Assembly (NCBI RefSeq): GCF_016239305.1
Contig: NZ_JAEHOQ010000004.1
Location: 1-64,000 of the forward strand
Length of the DNA: 64,000 bases
Source of the DNA: Proteus vulgaris
GTDB taxonomy: Bacteria > Pseudomonadota > Gammaproteobacteria > Enterobacterales > Enterobacteriaceae
Reading direction: 5' to 3'
Part shown: positions 49,226 to 60,058 of the stretch, in pieces
Numbering within the stretch: the stretch's first letter is position 1
Layout: the number at the start of each line of letters is the position of its first letter
Notes under the pieces: model-generated
The model's input: only the letters and a program-made list of their open reading frames with translations
What the model was told of the DNA's origin: nothing
Databases searched by the model: none
Position numbers and translations under genes: made by a program

Positions 49226-50613
49226 AGTAAAAGTGCCTGTATTAATGCATTTTCATCCTCAAGACAGCGCAGATCAAGCCACAGGCGACCATCAGTAATT
49301 CGACCTATAATGGGCTTTTCTAAATCACGCCAAAGTGCGGCTAACGCATCTAACTGGCTACCTTTTCCATCTTTTGCTTCAAAGGTAAGAGCTGCACTCG
49401 GTAAACTTTCAATAGGTAACGAACCACTGCCTATTTGAGACGCACATGAGGATATCGTGATATGGTAATTTTCCCCATAATATGCCTGAAAATGAGGCAA
49501 TAACCGTTGCGCCATATCATGAATTTCTGTTTGTGTCCGAGTTAACAAACGTAATGTCGGAATTTCAACTACCATTTTTTCTGGCTGCTGATAAAGGCGT
49601 AATGTGGCGCCTAATGCCGCTAATGTCATTTTATCAACACGTAGAGCACGCTTTAAAGGGTGGCGTTGAATAGCTTCAATCCATGCTTTTTTACCTAAAA
49701 TGATCCCAGCTTGAGGGCCACCTAATAATTTATCACCGGAGAAGGTAACAAGATCGATACCTTGTTGTAGATAATCTTGAGGCATCGGCTCTGAAGGTAA
49801 ACCTAAAGCCGCTAAGTCAGTCATTGAGCCACTGCCTAAATCAATAGCGGTAGGTAAATTCATCTCTTTACCTAAAGTGGCTAACTCATCACCATGAACT
49901 TCTGCGGTAAAGCCTTGGATAGCGTAATTGCTGGTATGAACTTTCATCAGCAATCCCGTATTTTCATTAATGGCGTTACGATAATCTTTCAAGTGAGTGC
50001 GGTTTGTTGTACCCACTTCTTTGAGTGTACAACCTGCCTGTGTCATCACATCAGGGATACGAAAGGCACCGCCAATTTCCACTAATTCACCACGAGAAAC
50101 GACGACTTCTTTATTGGGTGCAACGGTTGCAAGCATCAATAAAACGGCAGCGGCATTGTTATTAACAATACAGGCATCTTCAGCCCCCGTTAATTCACAT
50201 AACAAATCAGCGATAGCGCGATCACGGTGTCCTCTTGAAGCGCCATCGAGAGAATATTCTAAAGTTGCAGGGGAGCGCATCACTTGGCTAACGGCTTCGA
50301 TAGCAGATTCAGCTATTAATGCTCGGCCTAAATTGGTGTGTAAAACCGTTCCTGTTAAATTGAAAACAGGTTTAATTAACGATTTTCGTTGTAATGTAAT
50401 GCGATTTTGTAATTCATTAGCCCACTGGTTATGCCATACAGGTAGGTCATTATTTTGGCGAATAATGATACGCGCTTCTTCTTGTAACTTTCGTAAATGC
50501 TCAGTAATAAATGTCTGACCATAAGAAGCAACTAAAGCCTGAATTTCTTCTTGATGCAGCAACTTATCAATAGACGGTAGTTGGCTGTAAAGTGAGCGCG
50601 TATCATTTGTCAT
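49222..50613 (-). CDS. selA: L-seryl-tRNA(Sec) selenium transferase SelA
   Basis: PLP enzyme that converts Ser-tRNA(Sec) to Sec-tRNA(Sec) with selenophosphate, 463 residues as in E. coli. The PLP lysine is in [20 protein letters not shown] (SGDKLLGG). [17 protein letters not shown] and [12 protein letters not shown] are family signatures. It sits between fdhE (15-bp gap) and selB (4-bp overlap) in one minus-strand operon. Confidence 0.96.
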   Translation of the reverse strand: MTNDTRSLYSQLPSIDKLLHQEEIQALVASYGQTFITEHLRKLQEEARIIIRQNNDLPVWHNQWANELQNRITLQRKSLIKPVFNLTGTVLHTNLGRALIAESAIEAVSQVMRSPATLEYSLDGASRGHRDRAIADLLCELTGAEDACIVNNNAAAVLLMLATVAPNKEVVVSRGELVEIGGAFRIPDVMTQAGCTLKEVGTTNRTHLKDYRNAINENTGLLMKVHTSNYAIQGFTAEVHGDELATLGKEMNLPTAIDLGSGSMTDLAALGLPSEPMPQDYLQQGIDLVTFSGDKLLGGPQAGIILGKKAWIEAIQRHPLKRALRVDKMTLAALGATLRLYQQPEKMVVEIPTLRLLTRTQTEIHDMAQRLLPHFQAYYGENYHITISSCASQIGSGSLPIESLPSAALTFEAKDGKGSQLDALAALWRDLEKPIIGRITDGRLWLDLRCLEDENALIQALLL

Positions 50614-50628
50614 ACTAGTACCTAATTA

Positions 50629-51549
50629 TTATTCATTTGGGAACAGGAATGGGTTAATGCTACTACGAGCAAATCCTTCTTCTTCCATTTTTGCATCAAG
50701 CACAATAGATGCTAAATCATCAGCGACAGCATCGACATTCGCATCTTTTTCTTGATATAAAATTTTCAGATAGCTTCCACAGTCACCACAGCTTTCTACT
50801 TTAACTGGAGCATTTTCACTGTCTAATGACCAGTAATTTAATTTACCCGTTAGCTCACAGTTGGTGCATTTAATACGCACAACATGCCACTCGGTTTCAC
50901 ATAAATTACAATGTAAATAGCGTAAGCCTTGTGTTGTTCCGATTTGTACCATGCTTGTCACAGGCATACTGTTACAAACAGGACAGAATTGACGATTTTC
51001 ACCATATTCTGTTTTTGCTTTACCCGGAATATTAGAGGCCAATTGTGCCCAATAAAGGGATAATGCAGACCAAATAAAGACTGATTTATCCGCGGATACT
51101 TTTGAATATTCATCATTAAGTAATGCTGTCGCCATCTCTTCTAATTCAGTTTCAGAAGCTTTAGATAGGTTTTCTAATGTGATAGTGACACTTTCTGGTA
51201 CAACTGGACGTAATTCAGCAATAATCGAGGCTAATAAAGCGCGCCAATGTTTACTGCGTTTGAATGTTTTTTTGTCTAAAGGTGCAACACCCGCTTGCTG
51301 TGTGAGAAGTGGCGCAAGATCAATGACTAATGGGTTGTCATGGAGTGCTTTTTCTTGTGCCTTAGCAATTTCAGCTGCAAATTCAAGGTAGTCTGCAAAA
51401 GGATTATCTTTTGCAAGTGTTTGAAAACGTTCAGCACGACGTTGATAAAGATTTTTCAGATTAGGGAATAATACCGGTGGAATAAAACTAATACCTTTTT
51501 CTGATTGCTCTTTACCTAATTGCTCTTTAGGAACGATGCGAATACTCAT
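50629..51549 (-). CDS. fdhE: Formate dehydrogenase accessory protein FdhE
   Basis: Cytoplasmic rubredoxin-like chaperone that binds formate dehydrogenase catalytic subunits before Tat export, 306 residues (E. coli 309). Four CxxC motifs in the C-terminal half are visible: [24 protein letters not shown] and CGDCGSYL. The N terminus RIVPKEQLG...[21 protein letters not shown] matches the family. It lies 207 bp downstream of fdoI, with a terminator between, and leads into selA. Confidence 0.95.
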   Translation of the reverse strand: MSIRIVPKEQLGKEQSEKGISFIPPVLFPNLKNLYQRRAERFQTLAKDNPFADYLEFAAEIAKAQEKALHDNPLVIDLAPLLTQQAGVAPLDKKTFKRSKHWRALLASIIAELRPVVPESVTITLENLSKASETELEEMATALLNDEYSKVSADKSVFIWSALSLYWAQLASNIPGKAKTEYGENRQFCPVCNSMPVTSMVQIGTTQGLRYLHCNLCETEWHVVRIKCTNCELTGKLNYWSLDSENAPVKVESCGDCGSYLKILYQEKDANVDAVADDLASIVLDAKMEEEGFARSSINPFLFPNE

Positions 51550-51703
51550 AACGTTCTATCTTCCTATTATCTTAAATTTTATAGTGAATACCCACAGGGT
51601 TTGGCTTCAGAATAAATCAAATACAAACACGAAGCCATGACAGTGGGTAATAATAGCGTGATTTTATTGTTTTTTTACGCCTTAAAACTAGACGTAAATT
51701 GAA

Positions 51704-51733
51704 TAAAAAACGGAGGCTAACAAGCCTCCGTTT
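51704..51733 (-). terminator. Terminator of the fdoGHI operon
   Basis: On the minus strand ACGGAGGCT and AGCCTCCGT (51723-51731 and 51710-51718) form a 9-bp GC-rich stem followed by six Ts. It lies 23 nt after the fdoI stop and separates it from fdhE. Confidence 0.88.
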
Positions 51734-51756
51734 GTTCAGAAATACACTTTAGGGCA

Positions 51757-52413
51757 TTATTTCTGTGACTGCTTTTCGGCTTCTTTTTTCTCTTCTTCGA
51801 GAATTTCACGATACCAACGAGGATGGTGCTTTTTAGCCCAACCACGAGTTACCCAGCCTTCAATCATGCTACGAATTGAACCTTTTACCCAGAACGCCGC
51901 ATAAGCATGAACAAATACGGTGATTATCAGTAAAATAGCTGATAATGAGTGAACTAATAAGGCAATTCGAATCACTGGGATTGAGAAATACTCTGCGAAA
52001 TAAGGACGCCAAATGATAACACCACTGACTGTGAGTAAGACTAGGCTAATACTTAATGTCCAGTAAATGCCTTTCTGACCTAAGTTGTAGTGACCAATAT
52101 CGCCAGCTTCTTCATTTTGCAGTACTTTATGAATATTTTTAGCCCAGACTAAGTCATCTTTATCAATAAAGTTGTGCTTCAGATATCTGAAGAACATGAA
52201 GAGAAAGAGAAACGCCATCACGCTACCCACGAATGGGTGTAACAGACGCGACAGTTCTGGTGTGCCTAAAATATTCATGAACCAGTTCAGAGATGGGAAG
52301 AAGAAACCCAATCCGCTGATTGCAGTAAACAGAAAGACAATCACTACTAACCAATGGTTAATACGCTCAGAAGCGGTGTGGCGAAGAATTTTATCGCCTT
52401 TCTTCTTCATCAT
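51757..52413 (-). CDS. fdoI: Formate dehydrogenase-O cytochrome b556 subunit
   Basis: Inner-membrane di-heme subunit with four helices that passes electrons from FdoH to menaquinone or ubiquinone, 218 residues (E. coli 211). Heme-ligand histidines are in [25 protein letters not shown] and [20 protein letters not shown]. The C terminus [20 protein letters not shown] is almost as in E. coli. Its start overlaps the fdoH stop by four bases (52410-52413). Confidence 0.95.
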   Translation of the reverse strand: MMKKKGDKILRHTASERINHWLVVIVFLFTAISGLGFFFPSLNWFMNILGTPELSRLLHPFVGSVMAFLFLFMFFRYLKHNFIDKDDLVWAKNIHKVLQNEEAGDIGHYNLGQKGIYWTLSISLVLLTVSGVIIWRPYFAEYFSIPVIRIALLVHSLSAILLIITVFVHAYAAFWVKGSIRSMIEGWVTRGWAKKHHPRWYREILEEEKKEAEKQSQK

Positions 52414-53348
52414 TTCTGCTCCTCCTTATTCACAGAGGTCTGTGTTTTAGAAGATGCTTCCATCTCTTTGAGCGCTTCTTCTTCATCTTCTTCAGTTGTA
52501 CGGTTTGGACCGACGCCTAAATAATGGAAAATCGCACCCGCGAAGGTTGCGGCAAAGCCAACCGCTGCTAATGGTTTCCAGATACCTTTCCAGAATTTCA
52601 CCGTTGAGCTAATTTCTGGGTTTTCTGGTAAACCATGATACAGATTTGGTTTGTCAGCATGATGGAGAACATACATCACGTGTGTACCACCCACACCTTG
52701 TGGATCGTAAAGACCTGCGTTGTCATAACCACGAGTTTGCAGTTCTGAAACACGTTCGCTTGCAAGATTGATCATCGCTTCTTTCGAACCAAAATGAATC
52801 GCCCCTGTAGGACAGGTTTTCACACATGCAGGCTCTTGGCCGACTTCAACACGGTCAACACATAACGTACATTTGTAAGCACGGTTATCTTCTTCATTAA
52901 TGCGAGGCACGTCAAAAGGACAACCTGCAATACAATAACCACAACCAATACAGTGCTCTGATTGGAAATCAACAATACCGTTAGCGTATTGAATGATGGC
53001 ACCTTCCGCTGGGCACGCTTTTAAACAGCCCGGATCAGCACAGTGCATACAACCGTCTTTACGGATCAACCATTCTAGCTTGCCATTCTCTTCAACTTCA
53101 GAAAATCGCATCACTGTCCATGATTTTGCCGTTAAGTCAGTTGGGTTATCGTAAACACCAACGTTAGTGCCAATTTTATCGCGAATATCGTTCCATTCAG
53201 AACAAGCAACCTGACAGGCTTTACAGCCAATACAGGTTGTTACGTCGATAAGTTTTGCCACTTCTTCCTTGTAATCCCGCACGTGAGGTGCGGGAGTAAG
53301 AGAATTGGTGGCAGAGCGACGAATAATGTCTTGGGATTGCAGTGACAT
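52410..53348 (-). CDS. fdoH: Formate dehydrogenase-O iron-sulfur subunit
   Basis: Periplasm-facing electron-transfer subunit with four [4Fe-4S] clusters, 312 residues (E. coli 300). Cys clusters: [39 protein letters not shown] and CTLCVDR...CVKTCP. One C-terminal membrane anchor (about 258-278, [20 protein letters not shown]) is followed by an acidic tail. It is carried across by the Tat signal of FdoG. It lies 11 bp after fdoG and overlaps fdoI. Confidence 0.95.
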   Translation of the reverse strand: MSLQSQDIIRRSATNSLTPAPHVRDYKEEVAKLIDVTTCIGCKACQVACSEWNDIRDKIGTNVGVYDNPTDLTAKSWTVMRFSEVEENGKLEWLIRKDGCMHCADPGCLKACPAEGAIIQYANGIVDFQSEHCIGCGYCIAGCPFDVPRINEEDNRAYKCTLCVDRVEVGQEPACVKTCPTGAIHFGSKEAMINLASERVSELQTRGYDNAGLYDPQGVGGTHVMYVLHHADKPNLYHGLPENPEISSTVKFWKGIWKPLAAVGFAATFAGAIFHYLGVGPNRTTEEDEEEALKEMEASSKTQTSVNKEEQK

Positions 53349-53359
53349 AATTTATCTCC

Positions 53360-56300
53360 TTACACCTTTTCCACATTAACAAGGAACGCTTTAAACTCAG
53401 GCGTTTGTGTATTTGCATCACCAACAAATGGCGTTAACGTATTGGCAATAAAGCCTTTGACAGCAACACCTTCAAAGCCCCAGTGGATAGGAATACCAAT
53501 GGTATCTACTTTGCGTCCATCCACATCAAGGGTTCTAATACGCTTAGTTACCACGGCTTTGGCTTTGATATAACCACGTTTTGAGCTGACTTTAACGGTA
53601 TCGCCTTGAACAATGCCTTTTTCTGCGGCTAAACGCTCACCAATTTCAATAAATTGTTGTGGCTGAATAATCGCATTCAAGCGCGCGTGTTTAGTCCAGA
53701 AGTGGAAATGTTCTGTCAGACGATAAGTTGTACCAACATATGGGAAATCTTCTGCTTTACCCATATCTTTCCAGTCATCTTTAAAGATACGCGCTGCTGG
53801 GTTTGAAACCACATTTGGATGCAGTGGATTAGTACCCAATGGTGTTTCAATTGGCTCATAGTGCTCAGGGAATGGACCTTCTGCCATCTTATCGATAGCA
53901 AACAGACGTCCCATACCTTCCGGTTGCATAATAAATGGACCAACATCAGAACCTGGTGCTGCGTTGCTATAGTCAGGTACATCAATACCTGTCCATTTGC
54001 TGCCATCCCATTCGATTAGCTTACGTTTAGGATCCCATGGTTGGCCTTGTGGGTCTGCCGATGCACGGTTATAAATAATGCGACGGTTAAGAGGCCATGC
54101 CCATGCCCAACCTAATGTATTACCCAATCCTGATGGATCGGAGTTATCACGGTTAGCCATTTGATTGCCTTTCTCTGTCCAGCTACCTGCGAAGATCCAA
54201 CAGCCACTTGCTGTTGTACCATCATCACGTAACTGAGCGAATGAGCTAAGCAGTTGACCTTTTTTCAGAATGATATTGCCATCAGCGTCTTTTAAATCGA
54301 CTAATGCTCTACCATTACTTTCTTGTGCAACTTCTGCGGATGTTGGATTATCAGGATCAAAGTAATCCCAAGTCATATTCAACACCTGCTCTGGCATCGC
54401 ACCGCCTTCTTCTCTATAGAGTTGGCGTAAACGATGGAAAATACCTGATAAAATCTCAGCATCAGGGATAGCAACACCCGGGGCATCTCCCCCTTTCCAG
54501 TGCCACTGTAACCAGCGACCAGAGTTAACGATAGAGCCGTCTTCTTCTGCGAAACAGGTCGTTGGTAAACGGAAGACTTCAGTTTGAATATCTTCTGTTT
54601 TAACGTCGTTCTCTTCACCGTGGTTCTGCCAGAAACATGATGTTTCAGTGTTTAGCGGATCCATTGTGATAAGGAATTTCAGTTTTGATAATGAACGAAC
54701 AACTTTGTTCTTATTCGGGAACGAAGCAACCGGGTTAAAGCCTTGGCAGATATAGCCATTGACTTCACCTTTATCCATCATGTCGAAGTATTGTAGAACG
54801 TCGTAAGGTTTATCCCACTTCGGTAACAGTGAGAAGCCCCAATCATTATCACGTTGAGCATTATCACCATAGAATGTCTTCATCATGCTGACGAAGAATT
54901 TAGGATAATTGCCCCAATAGTTAACTTGTCCCGGTACTGTCGCTTTTGGCGTATTCGCAGCTAAGTATGTGTCTAATGAAGTCTGCTTCTCAGAAGGCAG
55001 AGTCATATAACCTGGTAAGCTTTGGGATAATAAACCGAGGTCAGTTAAGCCTTGAATATTGGAGTGACCACGTAGTGCGTTAACCCCCCCACCAGCCATA
55101 CCCATATTACCTAACAGTAATTGGATCATTGCCATGGTACGAATGTTTTGAGCACCAACAGTATGTTGAGTCCAGCCTAATGCATACAGGAAAGATGCTG
55201 TTTTATCTTTCGCTGCTGTTTCAGCAATATATTCACAGACTTTTAAGAAATCATCTTTTGGTGTACCACAAATCTGAGTAACGACATCAGGCGTGTAACG
55301 GCTAACGTGTTGTTTTAACAGATTCCAGACACAACGAGGATGTTGTAATGTGGTGTCGCGTTTTGCGAAACCATTTTCATCCATCTCGTAGTTCCAAGTG
55401 GTTTTATCGTATTTACGTTTTTCTGCATCATATCCACTGAATAAACCATCATCAAAATGATAGTCTTCACGGACAATCAAGCTAGCATTGGTATAAGCCT
55501 CAACGTATTCTTTTTGATATTTCTTATTTTCAAGCAGATATAAGATAACGCCCGATAAGAACGTAATATCAGTACCAGAACGGATAGGCGTATAGAAATC
55601 CGCAACAGCCGCAGTACGGGTGAAGCGAGGATCAATAACAATGAGCTTGGCGTTATTATGGATTTTAGCTTCCATCGCCCAGCGGAATCCCACAGGGTGT
55701 GCTTCTGCCGCATTACCGCCCATAACGACGATAAGGTTGGCATTTTTCATATCAACCCAGTGGTTGGTCATCGCACCGCGACCAAATGTTGGAGCAAGAC
55801 TTGCTACCGTTGGTCCGTGTCAGACACGCGCTTGGTTATCGACAGCCAGCATCCCAAGAGCTCTTGAGAATTTCTGAGTTAAAAACCCAGTTTCATTGCT
55901 TGCTGCAGAGGCGCAAAGCATACCTGTTGTTAACCAACGGTTGACTTCTACACCTTCTTTGTTGAATTTCTGGAAGTTGGCATCGCGGTCTTTTTTGATT
56001 AAGCGCGCAATACGATCAAACGTTTCTTCCCATGAGAGTTTTACCCATTTATCCGAGCCGGGTGCACGGTATTCAGGGTGTTTTAAACGACCTTCACTGT
56101 GGATGAAATCCACAAGACCAGCACCTTTAGGGCATAATGCACCACGGTTTACTGGATGGTCTGAGTCACCTTCAATATGGAATATCGTTTCTTTTGCGTT
56201 TTTCGCGCCATCGCCCAGACTATACATTAATAGTCCACAACCGACAGAACAGTACGTACAGGTATTGCGGGTTTCACGGGCTCTCAGTAATTTATACTGA

Positions 56301-56407
56301 CGCGAGCCTGCTAGCGCAACTGCTGGTGCAAAACCGAGCGCCGCCGCTGTAGTACCTGCCATACCGCCAGCACAGATCTTAAAGAACTGTCTTCTGCTGA
56401 CCTGCAT
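53360..56407 (-). CDS. fdoG: Formate dehydrogenase-O catalytic subunit, selenocysteine-containing
   Basis: Oxidises formate to CO2 in the periplasm with bis-MGD molybdenum (or tungsten), one [4Fe-4S] cluster and selenocysteine. The reading frame crosses one in-frame TGA (55820-55822) read as Sec196, the same residue as E. coli FdoG, giving 1015 residues (E. coli 1016). The Tat signal is MQVSRRQFFK. The cluster motif CTYCSVGCG lies at about 51-59, and DNQARV-Sec-HGPTVASLAP surrounds the active site. The start at 56407 has AGGAG 8 nt upstream; an in-frame ATG at 56425 lies before the SD and is rejected. It forms an operon with fdoH and fdoI. Confidence 0.96.
55780..55822 (-). promoter_or_regulatory. 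SECIS element and Sec UGA codon in fdoG
   Basis: Directly after the UGA the mRNA reads UGACACGGACCAACGG, then an apical hairpin GGU-AGCA-AGUCU-UGCU-CC with the bulged U and a G/U-containing loop. This closely resembles the E. coli fdhF and fdoG SECIS. SelB, encoded in the same cluster, would bind it. Confidence 0.9.
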
Positions 56408-56483
56408 GGGGTCTCTCCTCATCATACATTGCTTTTACTGACTCTGATTTTCTTCACGAAAATGGAGCTGATTGTTTTTTTAT

Positions 56484-56521
56484 TCCTATTATCCTTAATA
56501 GGATCAGGTTCATTGCCTGAT
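56484..56521. promoter_or_regulatory. Tandem dyads in the fdoG-fdhD intergenic region
   Basis: TCCTATT/AATAGGA (56484-56490 with 56497-56503) directly adjoins ATCAGG/CCTGAT (56503-56508 with 56516-56521). They lie in the 178-bp gap between the divergent fdoG and fdhD starts. They may be operators for a respiratory or metal regulator, or RNA hairpins in a leader. Confidence 0.45.
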
Positions 56522-56585
56522 AGGTAGTGTAAAATCGTTTTACCCGTATTGTTATTATGTATTAATAAATTTAGGAATTCATCTT

Positions 56586-57416
56586 ATGGATGAAACAAAA
56601 TCGACAAAATTGTTAACTAAACGTGTAATCATTGGCGTAGATCAAACAATTGTGCAACACAAAGGATCGCTTAACAGACAAGAAGACGATTATATTGCAC
56701 TCGAAGTTCCTGTTGCATTAGTGTACAACGGAATTTCTCACGTTGTTATGATGGCAAGCCCTAAAAATTTAGAGTTATTCGCTGTCGGATTTTCTTTATC
56801 CGAAGGCATTATAAAGTCTTCTAATGAAATTCGCAGTATTGAAATTGTTGAAAGTTGTAACGGGGGTATTGAAGTTCAAGTTGAATTATCAAGCCGACGT
56901 TTTATGGGATTAAAAGAGCGACGCCGTAATATGACTGGGCGTACAGGTTGTGGGATTTGCGGAACAGAGCAACTTGAAGAGATTTTTCGTCCTATTACGC
57001 CATTACCTTTTACACAAACATTTTCACTTTCAAATCTTGATAAAGCGTTAGAGCAGATGACAACCGTTCAAGAAATCGGTGAATTAACAGGCTGTACTCA
57101 TGCCGCTGTTTGGTTATCACCAGAAGGTGAAATGCAAGGGGGTTGTGAAGATGTTGGTCGTCATGTCGCACTTGATAAGCTTTTAGGTATGAAAGCACAA
57201 GAGAAGTGGAGTGAAGGCGCAGTATTAGTCTCTAGTCGTGCCAGTTATGAAATGGTACAAAAAGCGGCTATGTGTGGTGCTGAAATTTTATTTGCAGTTT
57301 CTGCGGCAACCTCTTTAGCTGTCGAAGTCGCTAATAAATATAATGTGACGCTGGTGGGTTTTTGTCGTCGTGGAAGAGCAACTGTGTTTACTCACCCACA
57401 ACGACTAACTGATTAA
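56586..57416 (+). CDS. fdhD: Formate dehydrogenase sulfur-transfer protein FdhD
   Basis: Sulfurtransferase that passes sulfur from IscS to the molybdenum cofactor of formate dehydrogenases, 276 residues (E. coli 277). The working cysteines lie in [14 protein letters not shown] (C122 and C125). The [20 protein letters not shown] and [17 protein letters not shown] segments bind the cofactor. The C terminus [14 protein letters not shown] is also typical. It is divergent from fdoG, and its stop overlaps that of the following opposing gene by 4 bp. Confidence 0.95.
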   Translation: MDETKSTKLLTKRVIIGVDQTIVQHKGSLNRQEDDYIALEVPVALVYNGISHVVMMASPKNLELFAVGFSLSEGIIKSSNEIRSIEIVESCNGGIEVQVELSSRRFMGLKERRRNMTGRTGCGICGTEQLEEIFRPITPLPFTQTFSLSNLDKALEQMTTVQEIGELTGCTHAAVWLSPEGEMQGGCEDVGRHVALDKLLGMKAQEKWSEGAVLVSSRASYEMVQKAAMCGAEILFAVSAATSLAVEVANKYNVTLVGFCRRGRATVFTHPQRLTD

Positions 57417-58177
57417 TGAATATCGTGGAACATCCAAAGGTTAGGTTCAAGATAAGTACCATATTGGCGTTGAATATCAATATTCACCGGTGCAAGCCCC
57501 ATAGGAATGGCATAATCACCACTAATTGGAAATTGTAACGAAGTCCATTGTTCCCACGTTTCTTTTGGGGCTTCGATCTTCATAGATTGTGGGGCTATTT
57601 TGATAATCGTTGCACCTAAACGCCAATGTGTACGTATCCAAGGATCAAAAGGTTCATTGTTATCATTTTTCCATTGGCAATATTCTTCAAAAGAGTGCAA
57701 TGGATAGCGGTGTTTTAATGTTGGTCTAACAGGGACAACAACACCAAGATAACCTTGTTTTTTTGCGTAGTCTTTTAACGTATTAATTAAACGTTGAGGA
57801 ATACCTTGACCACGATAACGACTATCAACAGTCACTGATAATGCAGAAATAAGTTGGCATGGGAGTTGTTTTTCATCTGCTTGCATACCTAATTCAAATA
57901 CACAATCCCAACCATTATCAGGAAGTGCATCAAAACGGCTATGTTTCCAAGGTAAAGCAACGGCATTTATTACGCCAACAACGTTCTCTTGGTCATTTTC
58001 TTTTAATACAGCGAGAAATTGGTAATGAGAAAAAGGATGTGTATATAAGCGATCCCAATAGCTTTCATTAATCGATGTTCCCATCATAAAATCAGGCCAA
58101 TGGTCTGCTATCATTTTTTCTGCTTTTTCGAGTAAATCAGTACGAGACTGAAAACTAGTAATTACGATATTCTTCAT
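57413..58177 (-). CDS. GNAT-family N-acetyltransferase
   Basis: Protein of about 254 residues (ATG 58177, [20 protein letters not shown]). The GNAT acetyl-CoA motif is [20 protein letters not shown] (about 123-142), with the R-x-x-G-x-G/A phosphate loop RYRGQG. Flanking segments include [13 protein letters not shown] and [17 protein letters not shown]. The frame also has an ATG 16 codons upstream at 58225, which would overlap the next gene upstream by 17 bp; neither start has a strong ribosome-binding site. Substrate unknown. It appears to be in an operon with the ATP-grasp gene before it. Confidence 0.75.
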   Translation of the reverse strand: MKNIVITSFQSRTDLLEKAEKMIADHWPDFMMGTSINESYWDRLYTHPFSHYQFLAVLKENDQENVVGVINAVALPWKHSRFDALPDNGWDCVFELGMQADEKQLPCQLISALSVTVDSRYRGQGIPQRLINTLKDYAKKQGYLGVVVPVRPTLKHRYPLHSFEEYCQWKNDNNEPFDPWIRTHWRLGATIIKIAPQSMKIEAPKETWEQWTSLQFPISGDYAIPMGLAPVNIDIQRQYGTYLEPNLWMFHDIH

Positions 58178-58208
58178 AGTTAACTTATTAATAAACGTAG
58201 TAAGTGAA

Positions 58209-59072
58209 TTATGACCACAATGCACCTAATTTGTAATCCCACTCTTTCGGTTTGATGGGGATCCGCCCTGCATTTGGAGTAAAGGTCATTTCGCTAAAGA
58301 TAAGTTTATTTTCAGACATTAAAAAATCAACACGGCAATAATTAAAGTTATCAGCCATTTTTGTGGCTAACTGCAACATTTTTTCAAATTGGATTGGTTT
58401 TTCAACAGGTTTGGGCGTGTTGGGATCTTCTAATGTGAAAGGTTGTAGCTGCCAGCTTGTATCATACACATTTATATACTCATTTCCTTTGGTATCAGAG
58501 ATATCAATTTCGGCATAATGAGGTTTCCCATGAAAGCAATGAAGACGACAAGTTGTTGGGATCATAGGGCTTTGTGTATCGAACAAATCAATATATTCTT
58601 CACAAATAATTTGAGGTTTTATATTTTTGTAGTGCCATTCTCGCGTTACTGGATAGAGGTTACGTTTTAAATGAAAATGGAGTTTTTTCTTTGCTTTTTC
58701 AAAATTAAAGGTTGATTTATCAAGGCATATCACAGTACTTCCACTGTCATGATTGCATTTTAATACAAAGCGTGAAGGGAGTTGAGTGATATCTATTTCA
58801 TCAGGATGTGAATAAATTTTAATGATAGGAACAAGGTAAGATGGACCTATTTTTTTTATCACATAGTCTCTCACTTTAATCTTATCCGCTAAACACGTAT
58901 AAATTGGATTTCTATCAAATAACATACGCGCATTGATTTTTTCATTTAATGAGATCGGTATTTTAAAATCGGGCTGATAACCTAAGTTACGAATAAATTT
59001 ATTTTTTAAGTAAATACGATCTGGTAATGCGATAGTACGAAATTGTTTGAAATAATATTCTATAATTTTCAT
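58209..59072 (-). CDS. TupA-like ATP-grasp protein
   Basis: Cytoplasmic protein of 287 residues of the family often labelled ATPgrasp_TupA, found in capsule and LPS gene sets. Characteristic segments are LNEKINARMLFDRNPIYTCL, ADKIKVRDYV, LPSRFVLKCNHDSGSTVIC (nucleotide loop), QIICEEYIDL, and the metal-binding MADNFNYCRVDFLMSENKLIFSEMTF (core YCRVDFL...FSEMTFTPNAG). Such proteins are thought to form amide or related bonds on surface sugars. It precedes the GNAT gene on the same strand. The substrate is not known. Confidence 0.8.
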   Translation of the reverse strand: MKIIEYYFKQFRTIALPDRIYLKNKFIRNLGYQPDFKIPISLNEKINARMLFDRNPIYTCLADKIKVRDYVIKKIGPSYLVPIIKIYSHPDEIDITQLPSRFVLKCNHDSGSTVICLDKSTFNFEKAKKKLHFHLKRNLYPVTREWHYKNIKPQIICEEYIDLFDTQSPMIPTTCRLHCFHGKPHYAEIDISDTKGNEYINVYDTSWQLQPFTLEDPNTPKPVEKPIQFEKMLQLATKMADNFNYCRVDFLMSENKLIFSEMTFTPNAGRIPIKPKEWDYKLGALWS

Positions 59073-59322
59073 AAGCGAATTTATATATGAGTTTATTTTT
59101 ATATTAAGAAATAATTAAATTTATATTAAAGGAGTATTAATTTAGTAATGTAGTGGTAAGTTCTAAAATGAATAATATAAAAACAATATCTATTTCTAAT
59201 TTTTATTAACATAGATATCAATACATCAACATAGAGAATATTGGCTGAGATTATTTTAAATTAATATAAAAATAGCGACATTAAGAGATAATTAACAAGT
59301 ATGAAGATTGATTAAGAATATA

Positions 59323-59859
59323 TTAATTAGATGACCATTTAGTTATATGAATAGGTTTATCCCAATTATTAAAGCGTAATCCTTTGCCAGTTCTATTTCC
59401 GTGAGCATCTAATATTTCATAATATTCTTCAACGATTTGGCTACGACCACGTTGCCATTCATTGGTTGTTGCAAAAGGATCGATTAAATAGATATCACCG
59501 ACAACGGTATATAGCTCACCTAAATAGCGAATTTTTTTTGTACTGCTATTTGAATAATGCGAAAACATAATTTGGTAGGTTTTATAGTGTTCAGGTTGAC
59601 CATAAGGGCCATATTTCATTGCAATATAACGAATACCTTGATGATCAGAGTGGTTTGTACCACCAGGAACGGGCATATCTGGGGTGATATTAAAAAGAGT
59701 ATACCGAGAGCTTGCGGTAGGTTGCCTTAATGCTTGTCGATAGCTTTGTGTATCAAGCCCTGTGGCGTTCCATGTTCTGTCCACCAGTCCATTTCCTGCA
59801 AAACAGGAAACAGAGGATCCTAATAATGAAAGAATTATAAATAGGAACTTAGCAAACAT
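59323..59859 (-). CDS. Unrecognised secreted protein
   Basis: 178 residues with a clear signal peptide (MFAKFLFIILSLLGSSVSCFA, cleavage before GNGLVDRTW). I do not recognise a family. The mature domain is rich in Tyr, Trp and Thr, without cysteines, and has charged-aromatic stretches such as HQGIRYIAMKYGPYGQPEHY and TTNEWQRGRSQIVEEYYEIL, suggesting a compact beta-rich fold. The Cys in the signal region (SVSC) fits a lipobox poorly. It is a single gene between two AT-rich gaps: 59073-59322 behind it has nothing I can identify, and 59860-60058 ahead holds its promoter. Confidence 0.6.
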   Translation of the reverse strand: MFAKFLFIILSLLGSSVSCFAGNGLVDRTWNATGLDTQSYRQALRQPTASSRYTLFNITPDMPVPGGTNHSDHQGIRYIAMKYGPYGQPEHYKTYQIMFSHYSNSSTKKIRYLGELYTVVGDIYLIDPFATTNEWQRGRSQIVEEYYEILDAHGNRTGKGLRFNNWDKPIHITKWSSN

Positions 59860-60058
59860 AAATACTCCTTTATTGCCATTATGATGCCAGAAAATAAGGT
59901 ATCTATTCCGTGAAACAGAGATGTAGAACCCTGTTATTTCTTGCTGTAATCCCCATCGATTCCAAATGGTTATCTAAAATAAAAAATAAGTGATTGTATT
60001 TTGAACAAAAAATACGTTTTTATAGTAAGAGAAAAAGAGACCTAATAGGTGAAAACGT

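Noticed and set aside
49997-50518. A 173-codon open frame antisense to selA
   Set aside because: It is long only because of the codon use of selA on the other strand; the translation shows no family and has no SD.
55780-55825. The break in fdoG as a frameshift or pseudogene
   Set aside because: The frame is unchanged, the stop is UGA at the known Sec196 position, and a SECIS hairpin and selA/selB are present.
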